DNA of 64,000 bases from Opeltia flavorubescens (GCA_000442125.1 KE546965.1:558001-622000), one strand, 5' to 3'. Shown: positions 48,363-60,878, counted from the stretch's first letter. The notes: generated by a model not told the origin, from the letters alone. Program-made: numbers and translations.

Positions 48363-49595
48363 TCACCGAAGTTTTGATTTGGAATCTGATAAGTTTTTGA
48401 TTACCCGCGCTTCTCGGATCCTTCTATCTCTAGTCTTTGCATGGGCTTCAAGTGTTTCGAGCAGCCAGGAGCCCCGTTCATCCCCACGGGCTTTGTGTTC
48501 GATTGCCCACTCTACAAAATCATCCCGGTTCCAGTTGATGTTTTCTGGGTAACCCCTCAATTCGAGAAGGTTTATCATTTCTTTATTGCAACCGCCTTCG
48601 AAGATGGCTAGTCGAACGTGTTCCTCGGATACAGGCAGGAAGTAATTATCACGACCGTCACCGTACCATCGAGTCAGAAGCGATGCAACAGACAAATCTC
48701 CCTGTACGATTGCATCTTTCAGGCTTTCCATCGCTACTTCATGATTATTACTATGCTCTGGATCGATGGTAACTCGAATGTACTTCAAAAACTCCAGGAA
48801 GTCCATTTTCGACGTTGTCCACGGTCCATGGAGTAATCTGGTGGGTATTTCGCAACCACGTCGAGGTCCCAAGACATAAGCGACTGGGTTATGAGACATT
48901 CTTATTGCGGCACGTTCGGCGTCGATAACCACGCTTCGATTGCCTATCTTATCGTGAAAGGGCCAGGTCAAACAGCGTTGAGCCTCACCATTGGTGGGAT
49001 TGGAAAATACATCATCCACAAAATTGGATAATTCAGCGGTCGAGTAGTCTTGCAGCGGACAGCCGGTTTCAGCCAGGGCATTCGGAATACCGAGGGTGAG
49101 TGGGTCTCTTCCGGAGAAAATCTCAGTAGGTTTACCTAGAAGAAGGCATAGCATTGAGGTCATGGAAGCGGCGAGAGCCCGCTGAATGGACGGTAGGTCG
49201 ACCCATCGACAGCGCAAGAGCTTGCTTTGTAGCCTCCCTACGCTCAATTCATTTACTAAATGTAGGTTGTTCCCCATACACTCGTCGGTGAACAAGGCTC
49301 GTAAAAGTCGATGCTTGACATATGTCGACGACAAGGCTTTACCGAGAGTGAGAGAGGCCTGTGGTAGAGCGACATTCCGGCTAAAAAGGAATATTCTTTC
49401 GAGGATCTCATTTGGAAGGCGTTCGAGTGTAGGATGTGCAGGTTCCGGAATCGTTTCCGATTCCTCGCTTGGAGCTTGCTGCATAACCCTTTTCTTCTGT
49501 GCTTGTAACAGTGCCTTCTGTCCTCTCTTACCCCGTACCCTGACCGGGGTCATGCGCTCAGGTGGTAGATCGGTCCTCCTTGGCGGCCTGAGCAT
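48363..49595 (-). CDS. F-box-like protein (410 aa)
   Basis: Single exon from ATG 49595. After a basic N-terminus (RGKRGQKALLQAQKKR) lies a fungal F-box-like motif: LERLPNEILERIFLFSRNVALPQASLTLGKAL. A long helical C-terminal part follows (AIRMSHNPVAYVLGPRRGCEIP, LRGYPENINWNRDDFVEWAIEHKARG) with no recognised repeats. Such proteins link targets to SCF ubiquitin ligases. The frame stays open for 26 codons upstream of the ATG (PYTFTFSSRAARPAIG just before it), so an upstream exon might add to the N-terminus. Target unknown. Confidence 0.85.
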   Translation of the reverse strand: MLRPPRRTDLPPERMTPVRVRGKRGQKALLQAQKKRVMQQAPSEESETIPEPAHPTLERLPNEILERIFLFSRNVALPQASLTLGKALSSTYVKHRLLRALFTDECMGNNLHLVNELSVGRLQSKLLRCRWVDLPSIQRALAASMTSMLCLLLGKPTEIFSGRDPLTLGIPNALAETGCPLQDYSTAELSNFVDDVFSNPTNGEAQRCLTWPFHDKIGNRSVVIDAERAAIRMSHNPVAYVLGPRRGCEIPTRLLHGPWTTSKMDFLEFLKYIRVTIDPEHSNNHEVAMESLKDAIVQGDLSVASLLTRWYGDGRDNYFLPVSEEHVRLAIFEGGCNKEMINLLELRGYPENINWNRDDFVEWAIEHKARGDERGSWLLETLEAHAKTRDRRIREARVIKNLSDSKSKLR

Positions 49596-50322
49596 GCCAA
49601 TGGCCGGGCGAGCTGCCCTCGAAGAAAAAGTAAAGGTGTATGGCTCGGATAGTATTGAGTCGGTTTCCGATCAGCCACAGCGATCTGCAGCCCTTATGCA
49701 TCTGTCATCATGATCTTCATAAGCTATTCCTGATACCGACTGACTGCTTGCACAGCCACCTGTGGCGCGTATCCAAGGAAAACTAAATCAACTTCAAACC
49801 TCATTTCCCTTGGCTCGCTGGTCCCGTGCACACTCAACCCTCTCATTCCAGTGAAGATCATGTCACAAGCCAAGCATCGATGATGCAAAGACAAGGCACG
49901 AAGATACCCAACCGCTGGCAGGGTGCGGAACGTCGGATATGTCGTTGCAGGGGAAGTGATATAAGGGCTGTCCCTTGAGAGAAGAACGGGAAATTGCATA
50001 GCTCTTTCTCACCAAACCTTAAATCAACACGCGCCTTCCCTGATTTTGAGATTGTGAAGTAGGTGCGTATAATTTGTTGACTACTCTTCCTTCATCCTTC
50101 ATCGTACCTTCTTCGGTACATCGATCAACAGTCAAGAGTCAACAGTCGGGCCCACTTCCTGCCATAAATTACCTCCATCTTCAGTTCTCAACTTCTGCAA
50201 ACATTCATCCATACTCTTGCATCCTACAGCTACAGCGTCAACCATCAAACATCCACAAATTCTTTATCCTATCAACCTCAACTCAACCTTTGAAACCTAA
50301 GTAATCTACAATCACTGTCAAG
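49596..50322. other. Intergenic region
   Basis: Divergent promoters of the F-box-like gene and the 62-residue protein. A 91-codon minus frame (49724-49999) has an ATG but no motif; it could be leader or an unrecognised exon. Confidence 0.4.
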
Positions 50323-50885
50323 ATGGGCGCAGTCGTGTCTTGTGTAAGTGCAACTTCCAATTCTTCCTTTTCCTGTAGCACAGAATTCAAAAATGGCCCC
50401 CATGAAAAACATCGTTGCTGTCGTCCACCTTTGCAACCTGAGCTCCAACAACAACACCACCAGCATGGCTGGCATGGAGCTATACACCATACCAGAGGAG
50501 CCAACGGCCTCGCCATCGCCATCCGCTACGTCGACGCCCCCATGATCCTCGTCGAGCAGACAGGACGTGTGCAACTTACCGTCGGCGGAGGCATCTCCAT
50601 TCCTTGGCGGATGGAGCCGCTGGCGACGACCCGCATCGACGTGGGGACGAAAAGCCGTCCTCTCTCTTTCTTGAGCTTTAAAGAAGCTTGCCGGCTAACG
50701 TATGCTGTGCCCCACAGATCAAGTCGGTGTTCCAGTCCATCGGTGCATGCCTCATGGCTATTGTCAACGGCATCGGCGGAATCCTTACTGCCATCATCAA
50801 CGGCATCGTCTCGGTCTTCGACATCATCATCTCATGCCTCACTTGTGGCCGCGGTGGTGGGCGGCGACGTCGTGCTCATGTCTAG
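50323..50885 (+). CDS. 62-residue membrane-associated protein, putatively acylated
   Basis: Exons 50323..50343 and 50718..50885, joined by a 374-nt intron (GTAAGT..CCACAG, GGCTAAC branch 19 nt before the acceptor). The product begins MGAVVSCIKSVFQSIG and ends CLTCGRGGGRRRRAHV. Gly2 and Ser6 fit an N-myristoylation signal, and Cys7 could be palmitoylated. The middle is a strongly hydrophobic segment with an 11-residue near-repeat (AIVNGIGGILT / AIINGIVSVFD). A CLTC pair and an Arg-rich tail close the protein. Proteins of this look occur in other ascomycetes as short hypotheticals; no function is known. The first exon codes only seven residues, so gene finders easily miss it. Confidence 0.78.
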
Positions 50886-51411
50886 TCGCAATTCCCTACC
50901 TTGAAGACCCGGTGAAGAGAGTGGATACATCATTTCGACTGTGCTGCTGAGGATCGGTCACTTCTACAACGAAGCCTGAGTGGATTGCTGGCTGTGTTGT
51001 TTCGGATCGGCTATTTCTACGACGTTGTCACATGGGAGGAAGGGATGTGGAAGCTTTCTGGGTTCTTGCGAGGCGGAATTGGACTTGCATGACATTTTTT
51101 ACTGGGATGAAGCGAGTTGTGTTGCTTGTTTTTCCATTTCCTTTGTCTATTGTGCGTGGTGGTCTGGGGAGAGATGTAATGTGAGGTGGATTGCTGTGAT
51201 ACCCTTGATGATGATACTGGGAGTTTGTTTTATTTTACCGACGGAAAGCATGGAATTGTCGAGCATAGGATGTTGTATTCAGTCAACCAGGCGCAACCTT
51301 CAAGCCTATACGATACACCCAATTAATCTTACTCTACCATGACATTCAACATCTCTTTGAATTATGCTTGTAATATTTCGTATATACAAGGCAAGCGACG
51401 ACAATCTTACC
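50886..51411. other. Intergenic region between convergent genes
   Basis: 3' flanks of the 62-residue protein and the aldehyde dehydrogenase; nothing else seen. Confidence 0.4.
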
Positions 51412-53456
51412 CTACCCACTTTTCCACATCTCCCACAACCCCTTAGCCCTTCGTCCCACCCCTTCCGCATACCCCAGCTCCATCATCCCCTTCAAAAACC
51501 TCACCTTCCTGTCCTGCCGTACCGTCCCTCGTCCCTCCGCTTCCCGCTCACTTCCATACCTCAGCACTCCCGGTATCCTCGTTCCCACACCCATCCAATT
51601 CGCCCACCAGGTATCCCGACAAACACTCTTCAAATTGCAAATCCCCTTCAAGCCCTCCTCCCCTCCAAATCGACCATACCCACTCCCCTTGACCCCGCCG
51701 AACGGCAACCCTGTAGCGTAATACGCCCCAAAGTCATTGACTGACACCATGCCTGCTTGAATATCTCTTACACACATCTCTACATCCGGGTCTGAAGGGG
51801 AACCGAAGACCGAAGCGCCGAGAGCATAAGGTGTGGAATTCGCGATTGAGATTGCGTCGGTGGGGGAGGAGGCGCGCATGAGGAGGCAGATTGGAGCGAA
51901 GAGCTCTGTTTGCGCTATCGGCATATCGGGTGTAATGTCGCTGAGGAAGGTTGGTTGGAAGTAGTGGCCGGAAGGGTAGGTGGGGTGGATGTAAGATTGG
52001 CCGCCGGTGTGGAGGCGTGCGCCTTGGGAGACGGCAGAGCGGATTAAGACTTCGAGGTCGGGGAAACGAGAGGAGGAGATGAGGGGGCCGAGGTCTGTGA
52101 GGTTTGTGTTATTTTTGTCGGTGGTGGTGTTTTCAGAGGGTATGGAGGGACCGAGCCGAAGATTGCCAATGCGCGTTTCGAGGAGGGGGATGAGGAGATT
52201 GTAGGATCTGGGGCAGGCGATGATGCGTTCTATGCCGATGCAGTTCTGGCCGGCGGAGGTGAAGATGCCTTTCATGAGTATAGGGACGACTTTTTGTTCG
52301 AGCTCGCGCGGGGTGAGAGAGTCGAGGATTACGGCCGGGTCTTTGCCGCCGAGTTCGACGCAGACGGGTGTTAGGGATTTAGCGGCGGAGATACAGACGG
52401 TGTGGGCGACGGAGCGGGAGCCGATGAAGGTGATATGGGAGATTCCGGGGTGGGAGGTGAGATGGTTTGCTGTTTGGGGCCAGCAGACGAGGGATTGGAT
52501 TAGGTTGGGGGAGTGAGAACATGCGGAAAGGGCGTTACGGGCGATGGAGACGAAGTAGGAGGATGAGAAGGCGGTTTGCTCGGAAGGTTTGAGGAGAAGA
52601 GCGGAGCCAGTGAAGAGGGTGGAGATGATGGGGGATAGGGCGTTATGGAAGGGATAACTGGTGGTGGTCTGTCAGCCTCTTTAAGAGTAGGAAAGGATGG
52701 GATGATCGTACTTCCAACTGACGCATGCTGCGAGGACACCCAATGGCTCCCATCGGACTTCGTTGTATTTGTACATCATCAGGAGGTTGGTGGGTCGTCG
52801 TTCAGGGCAAAGTGCTCTCTCGCCATGCTTGATGGTCCATTTCAACTTTTCAATCGTGACCAGTATTTCTCCCAGCATCGCGTCGACTTTGGTTTTGCCC
52901 GAATCCAGACATGCTACTGTAGCTATGTCCTCTTGGTTGTCCAGAATGAACCTGCAAAATGGCGGCAGGTCATTAAGTGATCGCCCTCGCTATCGGAAGA
53001 CCCGCGGTCCACGTACTTCAGCATTGTTCTCAGGACCTTTCGTCTTTGAGTGAACGTTGTCTTGGACCATTCTCTTTGAGCTTCGGAGGCTTTGACGACG
53101 GCTCTGTCGATGCCGTCTGGAGTTGCTGGATTGACATGACCGAGCAATTGTCCGGTCGCAGGATTGTAGCACTGGATGGCACTTGAGCCAGGAATCTGCA
53201 AGCTATTAGCTTCAGTGTCATTGTGAGATAGCATTCGAATCGCATGAAGTACCTTTATACTTGGATCCTGTAAGATTTTGCCTTTCCAGCCAGGGTCAGC
53301 TTGCTCTGGCAGGGGAGCGACATAATGAACAGGAGCTTCTTTATTCTGATAGAAGAGATGTCTGGCAAAAGGAGAGACGAGTATGACACATAGAGCAGCT
53401 AGGCACAGCTCAAACCATGGTAATTCGACTGGAAGAGAAGCGCTGAAGAGCTCCAT
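51412..53456 (-). CDS. MSC7: Aldehyde dehydrogenase, MSC7-like (622 aa)
   Basis: Exons complement(53253..53456), (53017..53195), (52712..52951), (51412..52657); introns 54-65 nt. The first 50 residues carry a membrane anchor (WFELCLAALCVILVSPFA). The ALDH fold follows: AIQCYNPATGQLLG, WEPLGVLAACVSWNYPFHNA, ITFIGSRSVA, the catalytic Glu in VELGGKDP, the nucleophile Cys in SAGQNCIGIERI, and NDFGAYYATGLPFGGVKGSGYGRFGGEEGL. The N-terminal anchor and overall reading match fungal MSC7-type dehydrogenases, named in yeast for a recombination phenotype; substrate unknown. Intron 1 (57 nt) is in frame and stop-free. The start at 53456 is the ATG before the hydrophobic anchor; another start further up would add 13 residues. 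Confidence 0.92.
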
Positions 53457-54074
53457 GCCACACGGTCGTGTTCTTACGTTCAAGAGCTGTGCCACTGGAA
53501 CGCGGGACGAACCCTTACGCTACAGTAAATAAGCCATTATAGCTTGATTTCACCTTTAAATCTACTTCTACATCTACCTTCTACATCGCTATCTTCAACG
53601 AACGTACATTATGGACCACTTGCTTCCATTACACCGTAGAAGGAGGCTGAACGCCCAGTCACAGCCAATCACTGTCATCAGCTTACTGCGGGCTGGGCTT
53701 TCGTCAGCCATCTGGATTGGGGGCCGTGTCCATCCAATCTTCTCCTGCCTCTGTGGCTTTTCAATACCAGATGGTGATTCGTCCGCAGTCGTTCATCTTG
53801 GCTGCTTCTCCTTTCTATGCTTTTCTTCCATTCGGAGGCTGAATCAATTTGGAGATTACGAATCTGCAAGCTTGCAAGATTAGTCAACTATTGGTGGAAT
53901 CATGTGTGCAAATACAAAGGTTTTCAGTTCTCGGTCAATCGATGCCTTTGCCCCCCTTCTTCTCTACTCCTCTGTCACCCTTTGCGTTGACAGCTGCCTG
54001 GTTCGCGGTCATGCTTATGTTTTTCTTTTCACTTCTTATTTCCCAGCTCGTGCCAATGCGTCCATCTTTATCAT
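53457..54074. promoter_or_regulatory. Divergent promoter region (aldehyde dehydrogenase / membrane protein)
   Basis: 618 bp between two outward genes. Frames inside (for example 53611-53883) lack motifs. No specific element identified. Confidence 0.45.
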
Positions 54075-56282
54075 ATGGCTCGAGATTTCTCTTTTTGGCG
54101 GTGGTGGAAAGGCTCAGGGGACACGTCCGACAAACCCACTGCTGCTCGCCTCACTAGGAAAAGAGACTTACTTCTTGCCTTTACGATCGTGTCGCTTCCC
54201 CTCTTGGTCATCGCGCTGATTTTACTTGTTTTCACCTTTAAGTTTTCGCAACGGCAATATCTCGACTCCTCCTTGGGTACCACAGAGCTCCCGAGCTCTG
54301 GATACGATCTCAGTGATGCCTACTTTACGAGCATCAGCCCCGGCTCTTTCCTGCTTGTCGGCAGTTGGGCGAGTAACTTTGCCACAGTTGTTGTCGCTCC
54401 TTTCATGCTACTTTTCTCCTACACGGTAGCTAGGGAGATGGTTCTGCAACGAACCAATGGAAACTCCGATGCATTAGCTGGCCGTCCACCCTTACTGCGC
54501 GAAATATTGGGCGGAGCCTACGGTATGTGATCCGTGGACCAAGTCTTCTCCCGTTGATATCACGAGTTCCTGCTCACGAAGCAAATGGGAGCTTAGAGTT
54601 TCTTCCATGACCTAGGCTTGATGTAGGGAAGAAAGCTAGCTACAAAGCTGACTCTGCGTAATCTCTAGCCGGTATATGGTACTGGGTCGTGCATAGGGTT
54701 TGGAAAAAGAAATGCGTGCCTGGTCAGAAACTTCTCAGCCTGCGTGCTGTCGACTTGGCTGCGTTCGGGCTCCTGACAGCAAGCCTACTCACGTAAGACA
54801 AACCTTTTTCCATGCGGCATTCCCTTCTGTTGACCATCATATCTAGGCTCATGGTTATTATCGGAGGTATAACACAGCTGTCCGCGTATTCTGAGCTTGC
54901 TGACAAGTGGCTCAGACAACTGGTTGCATACCACTACACAATCAATCAGTCTACGATTCTATTCCCCAGTGAACATTTCCAGAGAACAGAACGGACAACC
55001 ACCATGGGACTCTTACCAAGCTGGATTCAGGGCTCTGGACTTCTGTGATGATACGCTTACCGCGCCCTTACCATTAAACATCTCCTCAGCGCCTCTGCCT
55101 TGCTCGCTGGATGAGAGCTTTGGATTAGCCAACGTAAATAATCCAGCGTTCGTCTACCTGACTCTGGGAAAGGGCATCAGTCAAACGACGGCAAACTTCA
55201 ACGGCATTAATTTCACCTCTCAGCTCGAGGGAGAAGCAAAGAACACCGCGACGCCGTATCAAGTGGTCACACACCTGCAAAACGGCGCCAGCCATTCACT
55301 ATTATTCTACCCTGATGCGGCAATAGAATATGATTTGACCTATTTAGGTCTTGGACGCGACTGGGGCATCGACTTTGCTGCCGAGACGACTTCAATGGTC
55401 ACGGAATGTACCTTTGCAACCGAAGAGTGTGGCATAAGGAGTGACCCGACAAACTCTCGTCCTAATAATATCTCAATACCTTTTGACTGTTACGACGACT
55501 TCTCTGGTAACCTCGGACGAACGCCGCTGACAGGTCATGAAAGGGCCCAAGGCTGGAACATGAGCTTCTACGACATGATTGACGGATCTCCCAGGAATAT
55601 CCCTGTTCAAGCGCAATCAAACCCTTTCCATTTCTACGCCGCCACCGCGGTCAACAGCATTGACCTGCAGACGTTCCAGAATCAAAGTCACCTGGAGGAA
55701 GGCGAGAAAGGTAACGGCTCACTAGTTGATGCAGGACTTGGTTTCATTGCCTTCGCACTGGACTGTCAAGCCACCATCTACGACGTCAGCTACTCTCTCG
55801 TCAACGGTTCCTTCTATCATTTCAATGCTACAAAGAGTTCTCCCCAAAAGGCCTCGATTATCAAGGCCCCTCTGCAAGTTGGCTTCGGCCAGTATCAATT
55901 ATATTTGGACGCCTCCATCGCTGTACTCGCTAATAACGACTCGGTGGCGACAACAATGGGTCAAGCATTCAGTCAAACTGGCATGGCGTTAGCCTCAGGG
56001 GTTTTCGATTTCGACAACAATACCATGCAGCGTGAACGCTATGACGCGGATGTAACACGGGTTCGAAAAGCGCCGTTGATCTATCTTGTCGTTGTGTGTC
56101 TCGTATATTCGGTTTTTGGGATGGCGATGACAGTAATGGCGTTGTATTTGAGGCGGACGCCAGAGGTTCGAGAGCAGCAGGCGAGATTGATGGTTGAGTG
56201 GGCGCCAGAATTCCATGAGGGGGAGTATATCAAGGACAAAAATGGTCAGAATTGGATGTCTCTGGACACAGACCCATCTTAA
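54075..56282 (+). CDS. Multi-span membrane protein with a large glycosylated outer domain (652 aa)
   Basis: Exons 54075..54522, 54669..54792, 54847..54866, 54916..56282. The third exon is a 20-nt micro-exon; without it the frame is lost, and the splice signals around it are good (branch CTGAC, acceptor CTCAG). N-terminal spans include LLLAFTIVSLPLLVIALILLV, then SWASNFATVVVAPFMLLFSY and DLAAFGLLTASLL..LMVIIGGDNWLH. About 400 outer residues follow with many N-glycosylation sites (NIS, NFT, NNS, NGS, NAT), paired cysteines (TECTFATEECG) and no enzyme motif. The last span is APLIYLVVVCLVYSVFGMA, with a short cytosolic tail. This layout is common in Pezizomycotina; the role is unknown. Confidence 0.85.
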
Positions 56283-57571
56283 AACCTTGACGAGATAATC
56301 GACGTTGGTTGATTTAATAAGGAGTTCCGTGATCTTCATCATAGTTCCACCTATGGGTCTTTTCTAAGGGTCAGTAGAGCTAGGCTGCATGGGATGTGTG
56401 TCAAGCACCGGAAAGCAGAGAAATGTTTTCAATCTTCAAACCGTCGATGCGTCCAAGTAAAACAAGCCTCTACCCCGCGGCACAATTTGATACCACTGCG
56501 CAGATGGATCAACCTAAACTTTGTCATACCTAGCCATCCTCTGTTCTCCATACCTCCGAATCCTAAAGCACTCATACATCCCAGATTCCTATACTCAAGA
56601 AACGGGGTTCAGACTTTTCATGGGAATAGACTATCTGTGTTGAGTGTCATTGACATGGAATAATGCCAACGAGGAGATCCAAGATGGGTCTATTATTGAT
56701 TTGGGAATTGTAAAGGGTCTCAGCAGGAAGTTCGATTATTCATGATTGATGTAGAACGGGCATCTGCAGCCAGGAGAAAATATTGGTGCACAAGTGTATG
56801 TAAATGGAATTTGTTCTATCATTACACGCATCATCGCTTTTGGCATATGAAGCCATCTAAGGTATGAAGTCTAATCATGATCAAGAACGTCAACAAATAC
56901 AAGCACAGAGCCGTATATCCTCATGCAAAGACCACAGATAATGACGCGCTTGATTGAAACATGACCGTCTATCGACAAATGTATTCTAACGCATGGACAG
57001 GGTATACGATGCAAAGGACAAAGAAGAAAAAAATCCTGCTCTATCTCCCAGTCCGGCGTGAATGCGTAGTGACTTCGTAGTTGTAATGTACACGTAAAGG
57101 GTATGTTCATCTCTTTCCCACATGCTTGCGATCAAGTGAAGGAAGATCGATCATTGTTGGTAATGACAGCGCTGAGCGCCTTGATGGGGCGTTACATAAT
57201 ATTATAAGTAGGTATCGGAAGCGGAAGGAACTCAGTCTGGCAAGCCTCGTTCAATCTTGGAGCCGTATCATGTGAAAGTAATATTGACAGGAAACGTCGG
57301 CTTGGCAAGAGTAGATTTCTGATGACGAGCTTTGAGTGGGGGTTCGAAGCGTGTTTTGTGTGAGGATGCTGCGGTAAGAATCGGTAGGAAGGTCTTTGTG
57401 TTGTTTTCGGAAAGCCATGTTTTCAGCTTCTTTATGGTACAGCACTGACCGGCAATCGTGATATGAGAACCAGAAGAGGACGTATGATCAATGAATCAAT
57501 GACTGCGGATCTTTGCAATCGTCCAAGTGCTTAATGAAATCGAATTCGGAATGATCGTGCTCGATTGAACT
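56283..57571. other. Intergenic region between convergent genes, about 1.3 kb
   Basis: No supported gene; short frames only (56394-56663 plus, 56871-57110 minus). Confidence 0.4.
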
Positions 57572-60500
57572 CTAAGGATCATCGTCAAAATAACGGCTGA
57601 TTGGTCCTTGTAACATCTTCCAGACGTTTTCGGAGGCATGGGTTTCATCGACGATATCCCTGCGGCTTTCGTATGAGATCGAGCATGTTGAATGGCAAGG
57701 CGGATCAATGCTCCGCAGCTTTTGTCTGGTGAAGAAGACTTACCGGTCTCGAGGTAAGAAATGGTCCAACTCTTCAAGTCTCCCTTTTCCGGTCGGATCG
57801 TCTCCTACGCGGATGAATTGGATGCCAACCTGCGCATTATTGAGGTGCAACTTTCCAAGCAAATCGACTAAACCACTGATTGTCCTCTTGATCGATACTT
57901 CACATTCCGGTTGCCAAACGCCATCAGTAATGACGTATAAACTCAAGGGCCGCGGCGGCTTCGCTGCGAAACCCAGATACTCACGTCGATGCTTCTTGCT
58001 CAAGCGCGATTGATATGTCTCGATGAGTTTCCCAAACGGTAGTGCGAAGTTTGGCTGATTAGGTCCATTTAGACGGCTCACTTTGTCCAACTGCTCAAGG
58101 AGTCTCGATCCATCGCGCGACTTCCAATTCCTTCTCCGCTCTTTGTTCCAACTCACATACAGCTCTATCCCGTCATCATCACAGGGAGCGACCATATAAC
58201 TGAGTAGTTCGACAATGTCTCTGACCTGGCTCCGATGCTCTTGCATAGATTTTGCAGTATCGACGAGGAAGACCTGAGAACTTACATTAGTGTAGCTCCG
58301 AAATTGCACTAGACGTACGAACATGATCACGCTTCCTAAGGTCCTCGAGCAGATGTCTGTTTGCCAGTGGAGCCACCCCACTGGTCTCTTGCTCGTGTTT
58401 CCAAACGAGACCTTGGGCAACAGTCAACATCGCTTTCGGCTCGACTTCTGCTGTACAGTGATTCGGTGTAGTAATCTGATCATCGTGGAATGTAGGTTTG
58501 TGAATTTGGTCGGAGAGGTGCAGCCCAGTATTTTGCGTACTTCGCCTATTAGATAGAGATTGACAAATTGTAGCAATATCGTCATCTAGGTCCGATTGGT
58601 CGTTGACTTCTATTGGCATATTGCGAGTCTCTCGTCTCGGGAGCACCTGTCTCGCTTCAGACGTCTCATGAGTACCCTCTGTGTCCACACTGAACCGATT
58701 ATTCTGTGAAATTCTCGGGTGATGAATAAACGGATCCGTGTTCATACGATTGCGAATCCTATGATGGTTTGATTCATCAACTTCGTATGTAGGAGCATAT
58801 TTTCCACTTGCGATTGTATCATTCAGTGGCTTGTTGTCAATCGCAAGGGGTTCCAGCACATGGCGACGAGGTCGAACCTGCAAGAAATTTTCGGTTCTGT
58901 AATACTTTGTCGTTCGTGGAGGAGATCCGGAATCATAGGAGGTACGTGAGCCTTGTGTTGATTCATAGGTCTCTCTCTTAGGCGACATGTCGGCGAATAA
59001 TTCTGTTGCGAGATTCGATGGCTGTGCGTATATTTGGGACATCTTCATGGATTCATGGCGTGAAGGAAGATTAGGGGGTAGTCTTGCGTGCGGCTGCTCC
59101 ACTCGTTGTCTTTCAATGCGTTCAATGATTTTTTGCGATTCTGTATTGATGATACGAGCAGGAGGCCGGCGGTCTCCTTTTGCCACAACCATCTTGCTAA
59201 CAAGCTTGTCAAGAACATCCTCCGTACAGTCATCATTTTTGCGAAGACTATCGCGTAGGCCTCGATCTATTTCTTCAATGAGTTCCAGCACATTCCCACA
59301 ACCATCGTGGAAGCAATCTCTCGGTATATCGTTGCTTTTATGACTGTACTCAATTGATCGACGTCGTCTGTACTCCTCGAGAGATCGATAGCCATGGACG
59401 AGCCAGACAGCTACCTCGCTTATCACACATCCCATTGACCAAATGTCCACATTCTGCTTGACATCAAGATGCTGCTTCCCAAGACTCCTGTGACTACGGT
59501 GGGTTTCAGGAGCACCTATAGTATGTGTCAGGCTTTAAAAAGTGTAACCATATCGCTTGGTGAACCCACCGTATGATCTTGTACCACCTGTATCAGAGTC
59601 TGTAACGCTGTCACTAGCGCCATAGTGGATCTTGAAATGGCTAAGACCGAGGTCGGCGAGCTTGAAGATGTGATCGTATTCGGATGATGGATCAGGATTC
59701 CGGCAGACGAGGATGTTCCTTGGCTTAATATCTTGATGCCAACTGCGAGAATCAGCAGATAAACACGACTTCCAGGCCCTAACTATAACGTACCCCAGCA
59801 GTAATGCATCACCCATTTGAGCATGCTCTGGGGCATGTCGGTGGATATGGTCAAGACCTCGAGGAATCTCTAAGAGTCTTTTCCAAAACGTGTGCAAGTC
59901 CGCAGTAGTAGAAGGCGGATCTGTGCTCTTCATAAAATCTTCAATTGTGCATAATTCTGCAAATTCGAAAATGGTACTGAACTTCCGGTAGGTTTTCTCG
60001 TCATTCTTCTGAGCGAAGCTCCCGTAGTATGAGATGATATTGTTCTCTTGCCCATTAGGACCTTTATCAAGCATCTGGAACGCGTTCTTCTCAGCTTCAT
60101 GATAATTTTTTGCCTGAGGTGTGTTGTAGGTCTTGAGGACATAGATATGGTCAGATCGAGCGTCAGATTGGGTGGCCTTGTCGTTATCGATGTTGAGCGC
60201 GGCATTGAGAGATAGCCTGGCCGTTCCATCCCTGAGTTTATCGTAATCAGGATGAATTTGGACTTTCGATGTTGTCGCACTTGCACCGCCAGCTAGTATT
60301 TCCTTGCTGACTATCGGTAAAAGATCATCCTTGCTAAGCTCTAAGTCCATGTTATAACGCATGTCCATAGCGCAGAATTTCCACTGATGTTCATTGAATT
60401 TCTNCCATATCAAATCACTTCCTGATGATATTGGAAAGCCGTCGGGTGGACCCCCTCGAAAGGGTAGTCTATCGTCCTGGAGGCTTTGGTGTTTCATGAA

Positions 60501-60878
60501 ATGAAGGATCATATTACCGTGGCCAGCGCAGATCAAGATCATGAATGGTCGCAGATATAGATGACGAATCTTATGGGCGTACTGTGTATGTTGAAAGGTG
60601 TTCTTGATTAGAGCCTTAAGTAGCTCTTCGATTTTCTCAGGCTTCGTGAATTCCGTCTGGAGATCTGACATCGGAATGAAGCAAGGATACGTTTCTTGGC
60701 CAGATGCGCCGGTGCAGCGTGGTTCTATAGTCATAGTTTTAAGCTGAGACAGGGCATCTTGTAGTGCTCCTTCATGGTCAGGTTGTCGATGCCTCAAGTG
60801 GGGAAACCTCTGGGCTGCCGCAGTTTCGCAAAAGCCAGCGTGCGACTGGATCATTGGAGCCACAGGTAGAGAAGTCAT
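57572..60878 (-). CDS. Fungal kinase - vWA-like protein (1022 aa)
   Basis: Five exons: complement(59794..60878), (59570..59742), (58323..59515), (57744..58273), (57572..57659). The N-terminal 230 residues are a fungal-specific region (PFMILICAGHGNMILHF, WKFCAMDM, LPIVSKEIL). The kinase domain follows: VLK lysine (about 252), catalytic loop WHQDIKPRNIL (Gln in place of HRD Arg), DLGLS in place of DFG, GAPE, and DIWSMGCVISEVAVW. A Ser/Arg-rich, disordered linker of about 300 residues leads to a vWA-like domain from residue 818 (VFLVDTAKSM, LSLYVITDGVWQ, VGIQFIRVGDDPTG). It probably signals in the cytosol; the pathway is unknown. Base 60404 is N. Intron 1 (51 nt) is in frame and stop-free. Confidence 0.88.
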
